Positions 1-14,500 of a stretch of DNA of 64,000 nt are shown in pieces (positions within the stretch are counted from its first letter, which is position 1; every line of letters starts with the position of its first letter). The DNA lies in the NCBI RefSeq assembly GCF_040436345.1, contig NC_133232.1, positions 27,124,315-27,188,314 of the forward strand. Reading direction: 5' to 3'. Below the pieces are notes generated by a model. That model ran no database searches. It was given only the letters and a program-made list of their open reading frames with translations, and was not told where the DNA came from. Made by a program: the position numbers and the translations under genes. The stretch is from Pagrus major. Its lineage: Eukaryota > Chordata > Actinopteri > Spariformes > Sparidae.

Positions 1-1838
1 AAAAAAAGTTGAATCAAGCTCAACTTCTGCTGCAGATAAACAAATACATGCAAGCACTCATTCCTTGTCGTTTGAACGCCATATTTATACTGTTAAACTC
101 GCAATCGTGACGAAAAGTAATTACTGCCATGATTCTAAAGTTGTAAAACTCGGTCTGTGTGTAGTGTGACCTGTTGTGTAGTGTTTTGGTGTCTAATAAA
201 CATTTGAACACATTAATATGTTACTCCAAAAGGACATGTTTCATGTCTCACAATATCTTTGCAGCCTCTTGCATCATTCAGTCTGTCTAAATGTCTTGCT
301 CCTTTAAAGTTGTCGCTTAGGGATGGGTTTACATTGCCTGTTTATTTTCCTTATCCGTATTTTTTTGTAGATAAGAGGAGTCAAAACTTTTTTTTGTTTT
401 ACCATGCCTTCCTCTGTCCTCTTTCTCAGCCAGTGACCCAGAAATCAATCCAGGTCTACTATCTTTAATGACTCTTCAAATTGTAAAAATTCCTCAGCGT
501 CTCATTAACCACCAGAGAGCCGAGAAAAACCCGTGAGACGGTTTGCATTCATCAGTCAGCCCGTCCACAGAGACGAGACAGTTTACAGAAATGTTAGTGT
601 GTTAAATGCCTTGAAAAAAATGAGTTTCATACCAGCCAGATGTCTGCCCTCATTTGTCAGAACACACAGATATACCAGTGTTTTGTTCTTCCCACAGGGC
701 CTCTTGCTTTTCAGTGGGGCAGTTTTAGGGTTGTTTGTCCTTGTTTTCTGGGAGTACTCATCCGTCTGAGAGAATGAGGAGAGGGATGAATGTTTGGGTC
801 AGATTCTCTCGAGCTTCTAACAGAAACAAGTCAAATGGACAAGAAACCTAATTTACAAACTGTGGTTATGAGGCCAGTTTACTGTACGAGGAGAATCCAA
901 TGATTGGTTGGGAAAATGTTGTACAACTTATGTAACTTATGTAGCATTAGTTGATGTCTAGAGGCCCAAAGGGGTGCTTGTTTACTGTAAGTTCACTGCC
1001 ATGAAGACACAGATGGTCATTCTCCTCATTTATTCATCAGCAAACAGCGTTGACTGACTGATGCTTGCATGTTTCTAGGTCAGGTTCCAGGTGTCTCTCG
1101 GTAAGCACACACAAACACGTTCATGTTGGAACAGAAGATCAAAGTTTAGAAAGTTTAGTGTTTGCTTTAATCGGAAGGAACAAAAGATGAAGAGTGGTCC
1201 AGCGAGACTGAGTGTTCGCCTGACAGCGCCATCAGCAGCCCCGCAGGAGAGACAATCTGTGTTGCACTAGGATTTTATAGCTCAGTTATGACCTGGAGGC
1301 ACACGTTTACTTACTCAAGATGTGGAAATCTGATGTTTTCACAGTTTTCGCAGATGACAAACAAAGGCATTGAAACGTGAGACTAATGTAGGCAGATATA
1401 GAGGTGTAGAAATGTGAAATGCTGCTCTGCAATGGTGAAAGTAGTTAGATTATTAGTATAAGTACCATAACTTCAGCATAGAAACACTCTTTCAAGTAGA
1501 ATTTATTTAAGTAGAATTACAAAAATGTACTTTAAGTATATGTAAAAGTAGGTAGAAATTATGCAGAAAATGGTTCCTGTCACTGTTTTACTGTGATGAT
1601 TTTGGATTAATATTACTGTTGCAAACATGTGTATGAAGCATTTTACCGCACTTAACATTTACCAGTAACTTAACCCTTCAGTTCATCAGACCAAGTCAAG
1701 CAAGGAATACAGGAAGGTTAAAATTTATATTTCTCATAATTTAAGTTATATTGAAGAAAATATATCAGTAAAATCAACCCAATCATATAACCGTCACACA
1801 TAAATGCATATGTAACTGTTACTGTTTAGTAGAAAGTT

Positions 1839-2412
1839 GTACTGGACCCAATAAAGGAGCAAGACAGGTAGAAGATATAAGGTAGTTTATTTAGCAACAT
1901 GTAGTTGACAGTGAAGGAGGCACAGGCTCCGGCAGGCAGCTCCGCATGTGAGGTGGGGGAGACTCACACAGTGTTGCAGGCCGAGGGCTCAGGTGAATGT
2001 GACACAGAGGATCCACAGTGAGGTGTTGGCTGGTGACAGAGGTGCTGGAGGCTGGGTGGTAGAGTGGCAGTGGAGCTGGTCGCGGGGGTGGTCCGATCAC
2101 TGAAGAAGTCGAGGAGAGTCGGAGTTAGACGAAACGCAGGAGTGATGCACAACTGACAAAAGTCAATCTCTAGAGACTGTCGAGAGACCATATATCTTCA
2201 TCAGACGACAAAATCACCTGGCAGCGAGTGGAGTGAAGACCAGAGTACTTGAGCTGGCGCTGATTGAACAAATGCGCTGCAGGTGTGTGAAGGGAAGCAG
2301 CTCCAGCCCACAGAGAAAAACACACCCAGCCTCTGCAGAGCACCTCTGTAACACACAACAACCAACAAAACACAAAAAAAGGCCACAGAAAGTCCAAATC
2401 ATGACAGTAACT
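1839..2412. repeat. Dispersed teleost-type repeat (probable)
   Basis: The block runs from TGTACTGGACCCAATAAAG to GTCCAAATCATGACAG. It is more GC-rich than its flanks and reads like the common fish interspersed repeat that starts near 'GGACCCAA' and ends near 'TCCAAATCATGACAG'. This is recognition from memory; no coding capacity and no clear target-site duplication were seen. The short ORFs across it look spurious. Confidence 0.4.
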
Positions 2413-2751
2413 GTGTTTTTCATACTATAGTGTTAATTTTCTTAACAGAGATGTTATCTCAGGACTACAGACAGGGACTGTCCCTGTCAAAAAAATACAA
2501 ACAGTTGAATAAATAAATACAAATATAAAGATAAATAACTTTGTGTCCGAAGAAAATGTATGAACCAATGAACCACGAGCACAGTCTCAGTCAGTGTGTA
2601 CAGTATATTTAATGTATGCTCAATAACCACTTTAGCTGCAGGCATTCTGGTTTTCTGACCTTGATAAAGGTGACTGAAGTTAATATTTTCAGGTTATGAG
2701 ATTTATGCGACCCACAATTCTATTTTCATCATTCAAATAAATCACACACAT

Positions 2752-2758
<7 letters not shown>

Positions 2759-2837
<79 letters not shown>
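2759..2837. repeat. (CA)n microsatellite
   Basis: About 39 nearly uninterrupted CA units, preceded by a short TCTC stretch. The cysteine-valine runs of overlapping reading frames are products of this repeat. Confidence 0.98.
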
Positions 2838-2838
<1 letters not shown>

Positions 2839-3803
2839 ACTGGGGGATCAGAAATGTCTGAAGAGACACACATTACAGTTATTACTTTCAGCTGTGACTT
2901 TTGCTCGCTTGCTCGATCATCTGGGTCATCTGCATTCACAAATGACATTACAGAAGGGTTTGCAATATCTGCAACAAAGTTTTTCAACACCAAGCTCAGA
3001 AAGAGGACAAAAAGAGAGCGAGAAAAACAGATAAATGGATTCAGTGCATTGAAAACAGGGAACCTCTTTGATCCTATTGAGCCTTCCCCTCCTCTGTGCG
3101 AGCGTCCCTGTTCTGACTTTTTCACTTGGAGCAGAAAGTCTGATGCTCACAGAAATGCTAATTTCACCTTGCAGCCAGAATATGAGAGACATCATTTCCC
3201 AAATGCTATATGGGCACTTTGAAAACACTTCTGAAGTTCATTCTTGGTAAAGACATAGGCTTCAATCTGCAAAATCTGTAGATTTATTATCTTTTTTTGA
3301 ACAATCATAAATTATTTATACAAAGACATTTACAGTTATTGCTTTAAAACACATTTAAGTGAAATAAATAAACAGCCACACATAAACCTGTTAGGAATCT
3401 GTTCATTGTGCATTGGTGAGTGAAGATAAAAACACTCCGTAGAGCATCCTTTCCTATGAATATGGTTTGATTTGGCTCGTTGTGTTTTGTAAAGGAGCCA
3501 ACATGACATTTTATAGTTCATCGCCATTGTTTAAATCCACCTGGGCATACAGTATTTTAGCTGTTTTAAATGGGTCGTGTGATTTGTTAGATGGCTCCAC
3601 TGTGAGAACGTTCAACAGACGTATATTTGGTGACATAAAACACTTCTACACTTTTAAACACCGCCTGGTGTGATGTGGAGATGGAAAATAAATGCAGAGT
3701 TGCAGGTGACGGAGACAATTTTTTAAATATTTTAAATAAAGATCTACACTGCTGTTCTCTCTTATGCAAAACAAAGACTTACTTTTCCTTTTTTTGTTCT
3801 CAG

Positions 3804-6800
3804 GATGAGAAGAACCAAGTGCTGATGACGAACGCCTGGCTGCAGCTGGTGAGTCAGAGTTTGAGAAGGGCACGTTATTATCAACTTAATGTGCTTTAAT
3901 TATATTTTGGATTTTATTACTCAATTATCCTTCATTATGACTGTGTTTCTCAAATTACTAGCGTCACTACATTAAGTGCTTGATGATGACACTGAATCTT
4001 AACTGTGCACATCCAGAGTTACAAGTTATTTCCCAGATTTGCTCATTTAAGCTATCTGCAATTAATTTATTTATTTTTTCTCACAGTTAAGTTCCATATT
4101 AAAACTCTCAAAACTGGACCTCAGCCAGTAGTTGTTGCTGACCGAGTGAGAGACACTGCTTGTGTGCGCTGCTATGTTCGATGCTGGCATCAGCACACTC
4201 AGGAAAACATCACTTCAGGCAGATTGTCAAGCAGAAAGTGCGACAAATGGGAGGAGGAGGAAGAGGGAGGAAGAGTGCAGCGTATTTAAGTGGCAGTCAA
4301 CTTGATTGTTAATGGACTTAATGCCAACAGGAGAAAACAATCCACAGATGGATCCACAGCCTAGAGCCAAATTAGTCTGCGCAACATTTATAGTTACAGG
4401 GCATTATGCCTGTTGCTGGTTTTAAATTAAAACTCTATCTGTGCATTGGATCCACAGCCGCTGTGGCTTTATTATACTGAATGTAACTAGTTGGCTCAAA
4501 ATCATTATAGACTGCTTAAAGCCATCGGGTATGCCTGCACAGTTAGAAATATGTTGACAGTAATAATCTATATCTTTCTTACTGGATAACCTTATTTCTG
4601 TTAGATTTTGAAAACAGCAATAGTGTGAGGATCATTTTATCCCTCCAATTTTTTTAAATTTCTTTCCTGGCAAGATATAGCCCATATCTTTTCCATCAAA
4701 TGTGCCATTTTCTTTTAAAAGTCCAATTAGATTAGTTCAACTAGACATAGCAGAGCATGAGTTATTGAACCCTTTTTAAAAAATGTCAAAAAAAAAAAAG
4801 TCTAGTAAAAAAAACTCTCTTTCTCTGTCTCAGTACTGGACAGACATCTACCTGAGCTGGAATCCAGACAACTACCCTGGTGTCCAGAACCTGCGATTCC
4901 CTTCAGACCAGGTGTGGACCCCTGACATCCTCCTTTACAACAGGTAAGAGCTGCTTTTTCTACTCAATACTTTCTTGAAAGTGGCTGTAACTGATATTTT
5001 ACACTAAGGATAAAGTGAAAATGTTGAGTTACAAGAAACCTATTATGCTTTTTTTCCCTCCTGTCCGTCAGTCTTTTATATAGGTTCTTGTGCATATAAA
5101 AGATATTGAAAGTTAAAAAGGACAACAGAAGCTCCTTTCTCCCACAGAAAACACTGCTCCTGAAACGCCTCGTCAATAGTCCCGCCTTTAATTCCGTGAC
5201 TTTGTGACATCACACTACGTCACCATGTCACACATTTGCATAATGTTTACCTAGCGGCTAGTTTGGCACGTAAGAATTGATTCAGCACAGCTGCTCTGTT
5301 ATTGTTAGCGGTGCTGGGTCAGGCATGTGTGAGCTGACCAATCAGAGGAGACTGGGGGGCCTTAAAGAGACAGGAGCTAATAAAGACTGTGTCTGTTTCA
5401 GACAGAGAGGGAATACAGAGCTGCAGCACTGGACAGTATGAGAAAACTGATGCATTTTTGAGCACTTAAGCATCTAAACCTATTGTAGTGGTAACCCAAA
5501 ATGAAATTATAAACCTGAAAATTAGCACATTATGTCTCCTTTAAAGGAATCACTCACATATTTCCATCAGGACTTGGTAGAGACCAAAAACAGAGCTGTA
5601 TGAGGAGTAAATAATGGACTAACATTCATCAAGTGGCTAAATTGAGACTCCAAATGTTGCTTAAGTTGCTCCGTAACAACTGGATGTATAAATATGCATC
5701 TTTTTGCTAACAATTTTGCAAGATCAACTCAAAATGTGATGATATGTTAATACTGTGCTCACAACTTCTGCTTTGCCCAAGGGATAAGAAAAGTTATAAT
5801 AGGATAATCCTTTATCCATCTCCCAGAGGTCAAATTAAGATGTTACAGCAACACAAAGACAGAAAAAGTGTCCAAAAAAGTTCTATGTATAAGTTTGAGA
5901 AGTTGTTCTATATAAAAGTTGTCCTGTTTTTTTTTGTTGTTGTTGTTTAGTATAATTATTTTTTTTCTTGCTGCCAAAACGGTGTTATAATCCACCATTG
6001 TCACTTTTCTACAGCAGATAAACACAACTGTCAGAGACTGGATGTTTTTTTACAATTTTTTTTTTGGGAAGTGAGTTGGAGTGATTGACATATCAGTCTA
6101 ATCCTCGAGATACACCGCTATTTTATTAAAGTCTCTCTTTAATCTACACAAACCAATACAGTGTGAGAGTTACTGTAAGCCTATGTGATGAACAATCACA
6201 TCCAATCAAACACAAAACGCCAGTGACACCGGTACGGAAAGTAAAAAGTGAGTCATTCAAAAGACGTATACAGTAATTCTGCTTCATTTACTTACTGTAA
6301 TTTCTCCACTGATGGAAAGAAGAGTTGCACTGAACTGACTTTACGCTCCCCAACTGCTTCAATCTAAAATCAGTCAGTCAGTGTTTTTATAATTCATTGT
6401 AGTGGCTGACAAAGGCTGCGGATGTCCTTGGTGAATTGATTTGGACTTGCCTGTTAACAGTAAAGGTGCTAATGTGATAAAATGCTAAATAGCTACAGCA
6501 AAAATGTGTTTTAAATATTATGGAGATAAAAGGGCTGAGGTCAAAGAAATGAATAAAAGATACGGTTGAGCGAGCTCTTTGCATTTTTTTGATTCAGGTC
6601 AGGCTGGTGCTGTTTGCTTATCCACTGTTCTTCACACTTCTCTGCGAGGCTTTCTCGAGTCAGTTAGAAATGTAGGCCAGTTCTTCTTCTCCAAAACAAC
6701 TAATTGCGTTGTGGCTGCATGCCTGAGTGAGGGACGGATGGCCGGGTCTGAGACTGAGGGGAGAGGAAGATGAAGAGATGGATAGAGTCAGTCACAAAGA

Positions 6801-8264
6801 GGAAGAAAATGACACAGATACAATGTGTGAAGGACAGAAGATTTTGGTAGTTGGACAGCTGGTCTTCACTGATGTTCGCTGATGGAGATGTTTCTCCTCG
6901 TGCCCATATTTCTCCCCCGATTCACACACTGAAACAAGCACATGGCACATCGCGGGAACACAGGGACAAAACAAAGGTTTGGGGGTATTAACCCAAATTT
7001 TAAAAGCTCAGCTTTTAGACATGCCTGGATTACCCACCCTAATCTCCCTGCTCTCACCCCGTCTCTGCCATTTACCCTCTGCCTCCACTCCTCCCTCACT
7101 CCCTCCATCATCCACCCCGCCTTACCGTCTCTCTCCTCATCTCATTCTATTTGTGTCTCCCTCCATCTCTGTTTCATAACTCACTGTCTCACTATAATTC
7201 ACTCTATTCAATCAACTCTTTCTCTCCATATTTTATCGTTCCCAGCCTTCACTGACTCCTCTTGATAAATCATCCCATCTACCTGTCTCTGTCTGTCAAG
7301 GTGTCAGCATGTTACTCTCCCCCCTCTTGTCACAGTCTGTTTATGTCTCGCTAGCTGCTCAGCCGACCTTATCTGGTGCTGTATGTTACTCTGCTACCTG
7401 CTCAAATCTGTTCACACATGAAAACGACTCGGTTTTAACAAAAAATAATTTTAGATATTACTGAATTGCTTTTCCAAATATGTATTGGAGCTAAAATAAA
7501 TCCTGTCTGGATTATGTTTACTTGCAGTGTTTTATCTAATCCAGGAAAAATATGCTGCACTGGAGTCAAAGGAGGACAAAACACTGGACCTGAGACACGG
7601 GTTTGTGTCCAGTGTCTCACATGTTGTCATTGGCTTAGAAAGAAAAAAAACATTTTGTGCCAATCTATCGAGCAGATTCTGAGATATTTCACAGGATAAA
7701 GGGCCGTCCACACCAAGAACTATAATAATAATAATGTGAGCATCCACACTGATAAATAATCAAGTTTGGTAAACAGTCACGCATGACTGAACAAACAAAA
7801 CCAACCACAAGGAAATTGAGAGGGGTTAGGAGAATTCAGTACTCTGCTATGAGAGTTGTTGTTTTTTGAAAACCAATTTAATTCATACTTTTGAATGCGA
7901 TCAATTAGCTGACATAAAAGCGATAGGCTACAGTTATAAATATGGAAAAATGTCCCATTTGAAAACAAATCAAATGTAAATGAACATAATTTTTAAAAAA
8001 AACACGTATTCATCGTAAACTGTTGAGAGCAGCCATACATGTCTGATACAGTTGGGGAAATTGAAAACAACATTGCTGATGTTGCTGTTTTTCAGTCTAA
8101 GACTCTTGCTTACCTTGTTGAAGTTGGACACGATGAACGGTAAAGTGAAGCCAAGGGGCAAGATTCAGTTTGCAGCTGAGCCACAGGGTTTACATGTCCC
8201 CTGAGGAGACATTCAAATTTACAGTTTTCAGCAATAATATGGATCACTGCTGGAAACACACACA

Positions 8265-8306
<42 letters not shown>

Positions 8307-10653
8307 CACCTGACTAATTACACCACGCACCTCTAAGCTTTCGTCTCACTAACACACAGTAAATATCTGTGCACGCAGATGCACATATGTTACAAACAAA
8401 TACACTCCTAAACACCAGCCCACCACACATACACACATCCCCTCTGTCACACAATTACAGACAGTAATGGCACAACATGCGCCATTACACAGTGGGCCAT
8501 CAGTGTGCAGCCAATAACACGCTGGTGTTGAATAGCAGTCAGGCTTATTAGCATGCTGCTCAGACGGGAGCTCGTCGTAAATCCATTCACTCATTTCTGT
8601 TGTTTTAATACGAAGTTAATGACGTTAAGGAGAGCCGAGGTCAGATGCTAGTTCAGCATTTAATGTGTTCAAAGAAGAGTCTGTGATGAGTCACTCAGCT
8701 CGTATTATCTCAGTGCGAAACCTCTCGTATCTTTTGCATATTGCTTTTCTTACTTGTTCAGATCATTGTGCAAAATATTTTGTTATTCAACATATTTAAA
8801 AATGTTTTGTGCCGTGATTGACAGCTGACATCCTTCAATTCAAATTAAAGTTATTTGGCAGTTGTTTTTTTTAGGGAAATTTTGTTTCATGTAGCTTAAT
8901 CTGGAGCTACAAACGGTTGATACTACTTTTTTCACATACAGTATAGCATTCTCCAAGAAAAACACACTTTAATGTGTAAAATTGTTGGTTACCCTTTCAT
9001 TTAGAGAAATGTAATACTCTATTATGCAAAAGAAAAATATGACAAAAGGACAAAAGCACTTTTCCTCCATTAAAAGACAGAGATTCATGATTTCAATGAA
9101 GCTCTCTCTCTTCATGGATGAGAAACAGCTGTAAACCTTGTGTCGGCTCCTTCCTGTCTGCCTGTGACAGCCTGTGTGTGCGCGTCTGGCTGTTTTGAAT
9201 GTGTGTGCCAGGCGAGCACGAACTGCTGTGATTGTGTTTGTATAAAGAATATCCAGATCTGAAACAGCTACGCGAGCCGTTGACCTCCTCTCTCATTAGA
9301 GGGAAAAGTCAATGGTCTCACTTGACTGGGGATCGATGAGGCACATGAAGGACGTCCAACTCAGGTAAACCACAGACAGAATCCTGATTCTGCCAGGAGG
9401 GAAGGGAGACGCACAACACAGACAGAGCATTGTGACAGGCCGTAAAGATGAAAGGGGAATTAATCGAACAAATGGATAGTTGGAGGGATGTTTTTTATTT
9501 TTTCTAGACGGATGGACGGTTGAATGAATGGACAGATGGGCAGATTTGATGACTTTTCTCTGATCACTTAAATGAAATGTAAAAATAAAGAAAATATACA
9601 CAGTCTTTAGGACTGATGTACTCGTTTTGAAATGGTTGATGATGGTTTGTAATGAAGAAGATGTGACAGTTAAAAAAAAAGGTCATGTTCTACCTTTACT
9701 TAACTTTGTTATTGCTATTTTTATGCAAATGAAATGGCCTGAATTGGAAACAAATTAGGGAGCTGATAAAATTAGCAAGTGCCGGCACCATCTGTGTGTT
9801 TTTGTAAGGTGTACTATTATACTACTATGTGCAGTTTGAGGATATCAAGTACTGTCGGTACAGTCAGTACTGTCCTTTTGGTATTGTTGTCACTTGCGAA
9901 GGTGAGCACCCAGGAGCCGAAAAACAATCGAGTGCCTGATGACATCGAAAAGCCCATAAAAAAAACAGCACAAAAGCACACAATGACGCTCACATGGTGC
10001 TTTACTTCGCGACATAACCTCAATTTAAATGCTGAGGTGGTTCACAGATAAAAGGATAAGGATGTAAGAGTATTTACACTTCCAGCAAGTATATGTAACC
10101 CAACATAATGCTTACAAGCCTTCTGTTCCCTCTTGAAGATGACGATGAAGATGTTTATAAGAAATCCATCCATAGTTGGTGATGTATGTATATGCACTCT
10201 GCCTCTATAGGAAAAAAACATCCCACTGTAAACCGGGAAAAAAACTGTACATCATGCCTGCAGCTTCCTTCAACAACCACAAAGCCTTAAGGCTGTCAAA
10301 CATACTGAGGCCCTGAGGCTGTTTAGCTGAATGCTATATTTCTGGGATCTGACTCAAAGTACATGGATGGATAGGCCTTTGCTTAATGCAGTCCTGTTAG
10401 GCACTTAGTGTGTGTATCTGTCATCTGTGCGTGGCTGAAGGGAAGGTGTTAGTTTCACAAACTCATTACCTCTCTTTTACTCTGATGTTTTTGATTTGAC
10501 AAATAATTGGGAAAAAAATAATTGCTGTCCTTTAAAGATGCATCATGTTGTCATGCTTTCTACATATTTTTATCAGTACGTGACAATTTATTTCACCCTG
10601 CGTGGCTCTCTTTCTGCCTCCCTCTTTACTTGGCTTTCTTCTTTTCGGTCATT

Positions 10654-10690
<37 letters not shown>

Positions 10691-10833
10691 ACAGCAGCAG
10701 GTGTTGAATGAGTGAGAGGAAAGCTTGGTGACTCATGTCCCATGGTGCAGGAACCTGTCACTGCCGCCATTGTCATTGTCCATCAGTTTCTGTTTTCCAC
10801 CTTGCCCCACTCTCACTTGTCTAAAGTACTCCA

Positions 10834-10866
<33 letters not shown>

Positions 10867-11205
10867 TATGCATTGTACAAACACAGCCACTTCCTGTTCT
10901 CCCAGGGCTATCACTTGTCCAGTTGTAAGCATATTTATTAATTAAAATGTGTACATTGAAAAAGGTCCATTATTCTAAAGTTTCAAAATCGTAACAGAAT
11001 TTGTCTTAGCTTGATGAAAAATAAAACTTCAGATAAATATCAGTTCATTTTTTTCTTTTGAATACTTTGGAAAATAGTTTTTCTCACTCAACGTTAACAT
11101 TTCAAAATAGTTTGTCTTTATGTGCTTAATCTAATCTCTCTTTTATAGCGAGGTGTGTTATATTTTTTTCTGCACATGCATAACTCGTACACTCTGTACT
11201 CTCCA

Positions 11206-11299
<94 letters not shown>

Positions 11300-11467
11300 C
11301 GGGGCATACCCTGCTGTGATGTATGTAAGCGCTGATTGCAGGAAAGCGCGCACCTTCAGATAAAGCGAGGGCAAAACTTGAATAATTCATCGAATAGCTC
11401 CGCCTTGGCCAACCCACACATCTCTGCCCCAGCACCCATAGCTACAGCTGATAGCAACACACACAAG

Positions 11468-11524
<57 letters not shown>

Positions 11525-14500
11525 GAGAAAAAGTTACAACACTTAACCCCCCGAAAAAAAGGTAAAAAAAACCCCCAAAAAACAGGTCTGTCTACAAATT
11601 CTGTTAAGATGCGCGCCACGTTCCTTTGTCGGGGCTGACTGAGGCTCCGGGAGGTTTCAGACACACTGATGTTATCTCTCTTGCTGGGAATTGCATTGTG
11701 TGTGTGTTGATTTGTGTGTGTATGTATAGATGTATTGTGAATGCCTGTCTACTGTAAATGTATGTAGAGTTCAGTGTGTGGGTTGTGTGGATTGCAAAGT
11801 GAAAAGGACTGTCAGCTCTACAGTGGGCTTTTATGTGGCCTAAAATGCAGGACTGTGTGTGTGTGTGTGTGTTTGTGACAATTCATGTAATGAATAAAAA
11901 CTCAGCCCTACTTTACATAAATATTTAAATATTTATTATCCTCTGTGACTGCTGAAAACTTTTTCTTCTTTTTGTAGCGTTTTCAAGCATATCAGTGGTT
12001 TCTTTTTGTCTTTACTGTTTGTGTGGAGCTGGCATTTTGATCTAGTGCAACATCTGATCTAGTACATATTGCACCTTTAATACCTGTGTAGCGTTGGGTT
12101 GAAAATCTGACAGTACATCTTTTCTTTAAAGCTTCGGTATCTTTGAAACTATCGAATGTGTAACTAAGAGAGATTGTATCATTTCAAACATGTGGCATTG
12201 AAAAGAGTATTGAAGTATACGATACTTTTGACAGCCGTACTATAGGTGATGTTTTGCAAACTTTAAGCTTTTTGCTTTTATTGCTTTTTGGTGAATCAAA
12301 AAGTAGGTTCTTGTTTAATTCAGAAAACTGAAAATAAGTGAAGATTTTATAAATGCTTGTGTTCCCTAAATGTTACAGAATTGTTTTTCTGACTCTCCTC
12401 TGGACGTTTTTATTCAGTTACATTCACGAAGGCTGTCAACAAGTGAGAAAAAAATACAATATGAGTAAAAATGTCAAATCTGAGTGAAACAACTGAGAGA
12501 TATTTTTTTTTAAAAACTTACCATCTGGCTGATGATGAAAACAGATAAAGAGAAACCTGTTATGTAACTGTAAATGGAGCTACGTGAATTTTAACTAAGA
12601 CACTCAAACAACATTAGTGTCTCGGTCAAAGGAAAAAGGATAATCCCAAATAAATATAGCACAATGACAAATCGTGTTGACTTACAATTTTTCATAGTTT
12701 CATAATACACACTGGCCTCAATACAGAACTTAAATTCCCTTCAGCTGTCGTATGTTATAATAAAAAGTAACAATGAAGAGGAGGAGAGACGATGTTTCCA
12801 TCCAGTTGCTACAGATCATATTCAGTTTTTTAAGAGAACAGAATTCTGGCCACTTACTATACAAGGAGAAGAGAAGTGCTTAAATTCACTAAAAGTTCAC
12901 ACTTTGCCCTGAGCGCTTAATTTAACAGTTCACACTCTAAACGACACCAGAGGAGCTGCTCGTTAATACTTAATTAGAGTTCAACTGGAGGCTAGAGCTG
13001 AAGTGGATCTAGGGTTCGGTGGTCGAGGCAAGTATCTGTTCCCAAAGGTAGTGTTTGTTTCTTGAAGAGGGGATACAAACTCTACGGTTTCATTGACTTT
13101 TGTGGGATTTAAGATTCCGAGTGAAGCCAAATCCATCACAAAACTTTAAACATTTGAAACTTAACTTACACTAAACCTTTCCACGGCTGCCCTTATATCG
13201 TCTCAGCACCCTGTGAGTTGCAGAGCCTCGAAGGAGGCATCTGTGGTGTTTTCTCAAGTCACTGATTTTGGTTCCTGTTACTGCATATTTGGCATAGCAA
13301 TGAAGGTGAATATTTAATTTCAACGCACCCTGGGATTCACCTCGTTTTTTAACTGTGCATGTGTGGGGGGGAAAAAAGACTGGAGCAGCAAGATGTCGCT
13401 CTACAGATGGCTCGGTATATGAATATCACTTCACTGCTTACTGCTGCGGCAGGCTGAGAGAGAAAAGCAACTGGCACACTTAAAAAACTGGCATATAAAT
13501 ATACACAAACACTAGAAACAGTGAAGATATGGCCTTATCTAACAGGCTGATTAATTCACTTTTTTCATTTTGGAAACAAAAATAAATGAGCATAAAGTGA
13601 CTATAATACAATATTTTAGCAACAATGTCACTTCAGCTATACAGAGCTTTTATACTTTTCAGCTCATTGTTTAGCTGTCCACAACTTTACTGTTTTTGTT
13701 CACTTTCACTGCTCTCATTATGAGTTTTGGCCCACAGTAGGCTCTAAAAAAACGTGCACACAATCTTTTGTGTGCATAGTAGTGTCTTATAATTGCTGGA
13801 TGTGTAAACAACATACTGATTGCCAACAAGTTTGCTGTACCACCTTAAAAGGTGATGATAATTGTTTCCGCTGCTCCCAAGTGGCCGAGAAAATCACTTA
13901 CTGCAGGTTTCAACATGCAAATCGGTTGCTGTTCTTCAAATTAATGTCCTCTCCCTCTAACTAAATACTTTTTTTTATGCCCTAATTTGTCTTGTTGATT
14001 GGAGCAAACAAGCAAAGATAACAAAATTACCCTCCTGTGACTTCTTTCATCACAGTTTACATTCATTCACAAGGTTTATTATATTACGAGTCTTCATCTC
14101 TCTGTGATGGTACAAATTGACAAAACCCATTTCGAAGTAATTGCCAGCTTGTGGTTTCAGAGCATGATGTCAAAAACAATTAAAAAGGCAATTAAGAGAT
14201 TTTAGCTTGCCAGAGCTTTGTCTCACAGCAAGAGGATGAAATGTTGTGAACACACAAACATGGCTCTCTGTTATTCTCTCCTCAGTGCGGACGAGCGGTT
14301 CGACGCCACCTTCCACACCAACGTTCTGGTGAATGCTTCAGGTTACTGCCAGTACATCCCCCCTGGCATCTTGAAGAGCACCTGCTACATCGACGTGCGC
14401 TGGTTCCCCTTCGACGTGCAAAAGTGTGACCTGAAGTTTGGCTCCTGGACGCACAACGGCTGGCTGCTGGACCTCCAGATGCTGGATGTGGACACATCCA

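Larger units (their letters stand above)
1..3803 (+). other. Upstream intron of the receptor gene (or 5' flank); no exon recognised
   Basis: No reading frame resembling the N-terminal exon that ends in the Leu-Met-Gln-Ile stretch of alpha-7/8 subunits was found here, so this is probably the intron before the 45-bp exon at 3804. It holds a repeat-like block at about 1839-2412 and a long CA microsatellite at 2759-2837. The remainder shows nothing I can assign. Confidence 0.6.
4944..14285 (+). other. 9.3-kb receptor intron rich in microsatellites
   Basis: Bounded by donor GTAAGA at 4944 and acceptor CTCCTCAG at 14278-14285. It contains the MITE at 5034-5544 and at least five CA/GT microsatellites between 8.2 and 11.6 kb, with non-coding AT-rich sequence otherwise. 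Pyrimidine-rich DNA at 7020-7260 and the low-complexity ORFs nearby show no homology I recognise. No RNA gene identified. Confidence 0.75.

Noticed and set aside
533-769. Possible first exon of the receptor gene
   Set aside because: The translation has no similarity to the alpha-7/8 signal peptide or N-terminal helix and lacks a donor in the required phase.
11118-11664. Cysteine-valine and threonine-histidine repeat proteins on both strands
   Set aside because: Simple translations of CA/GT microsatellites.
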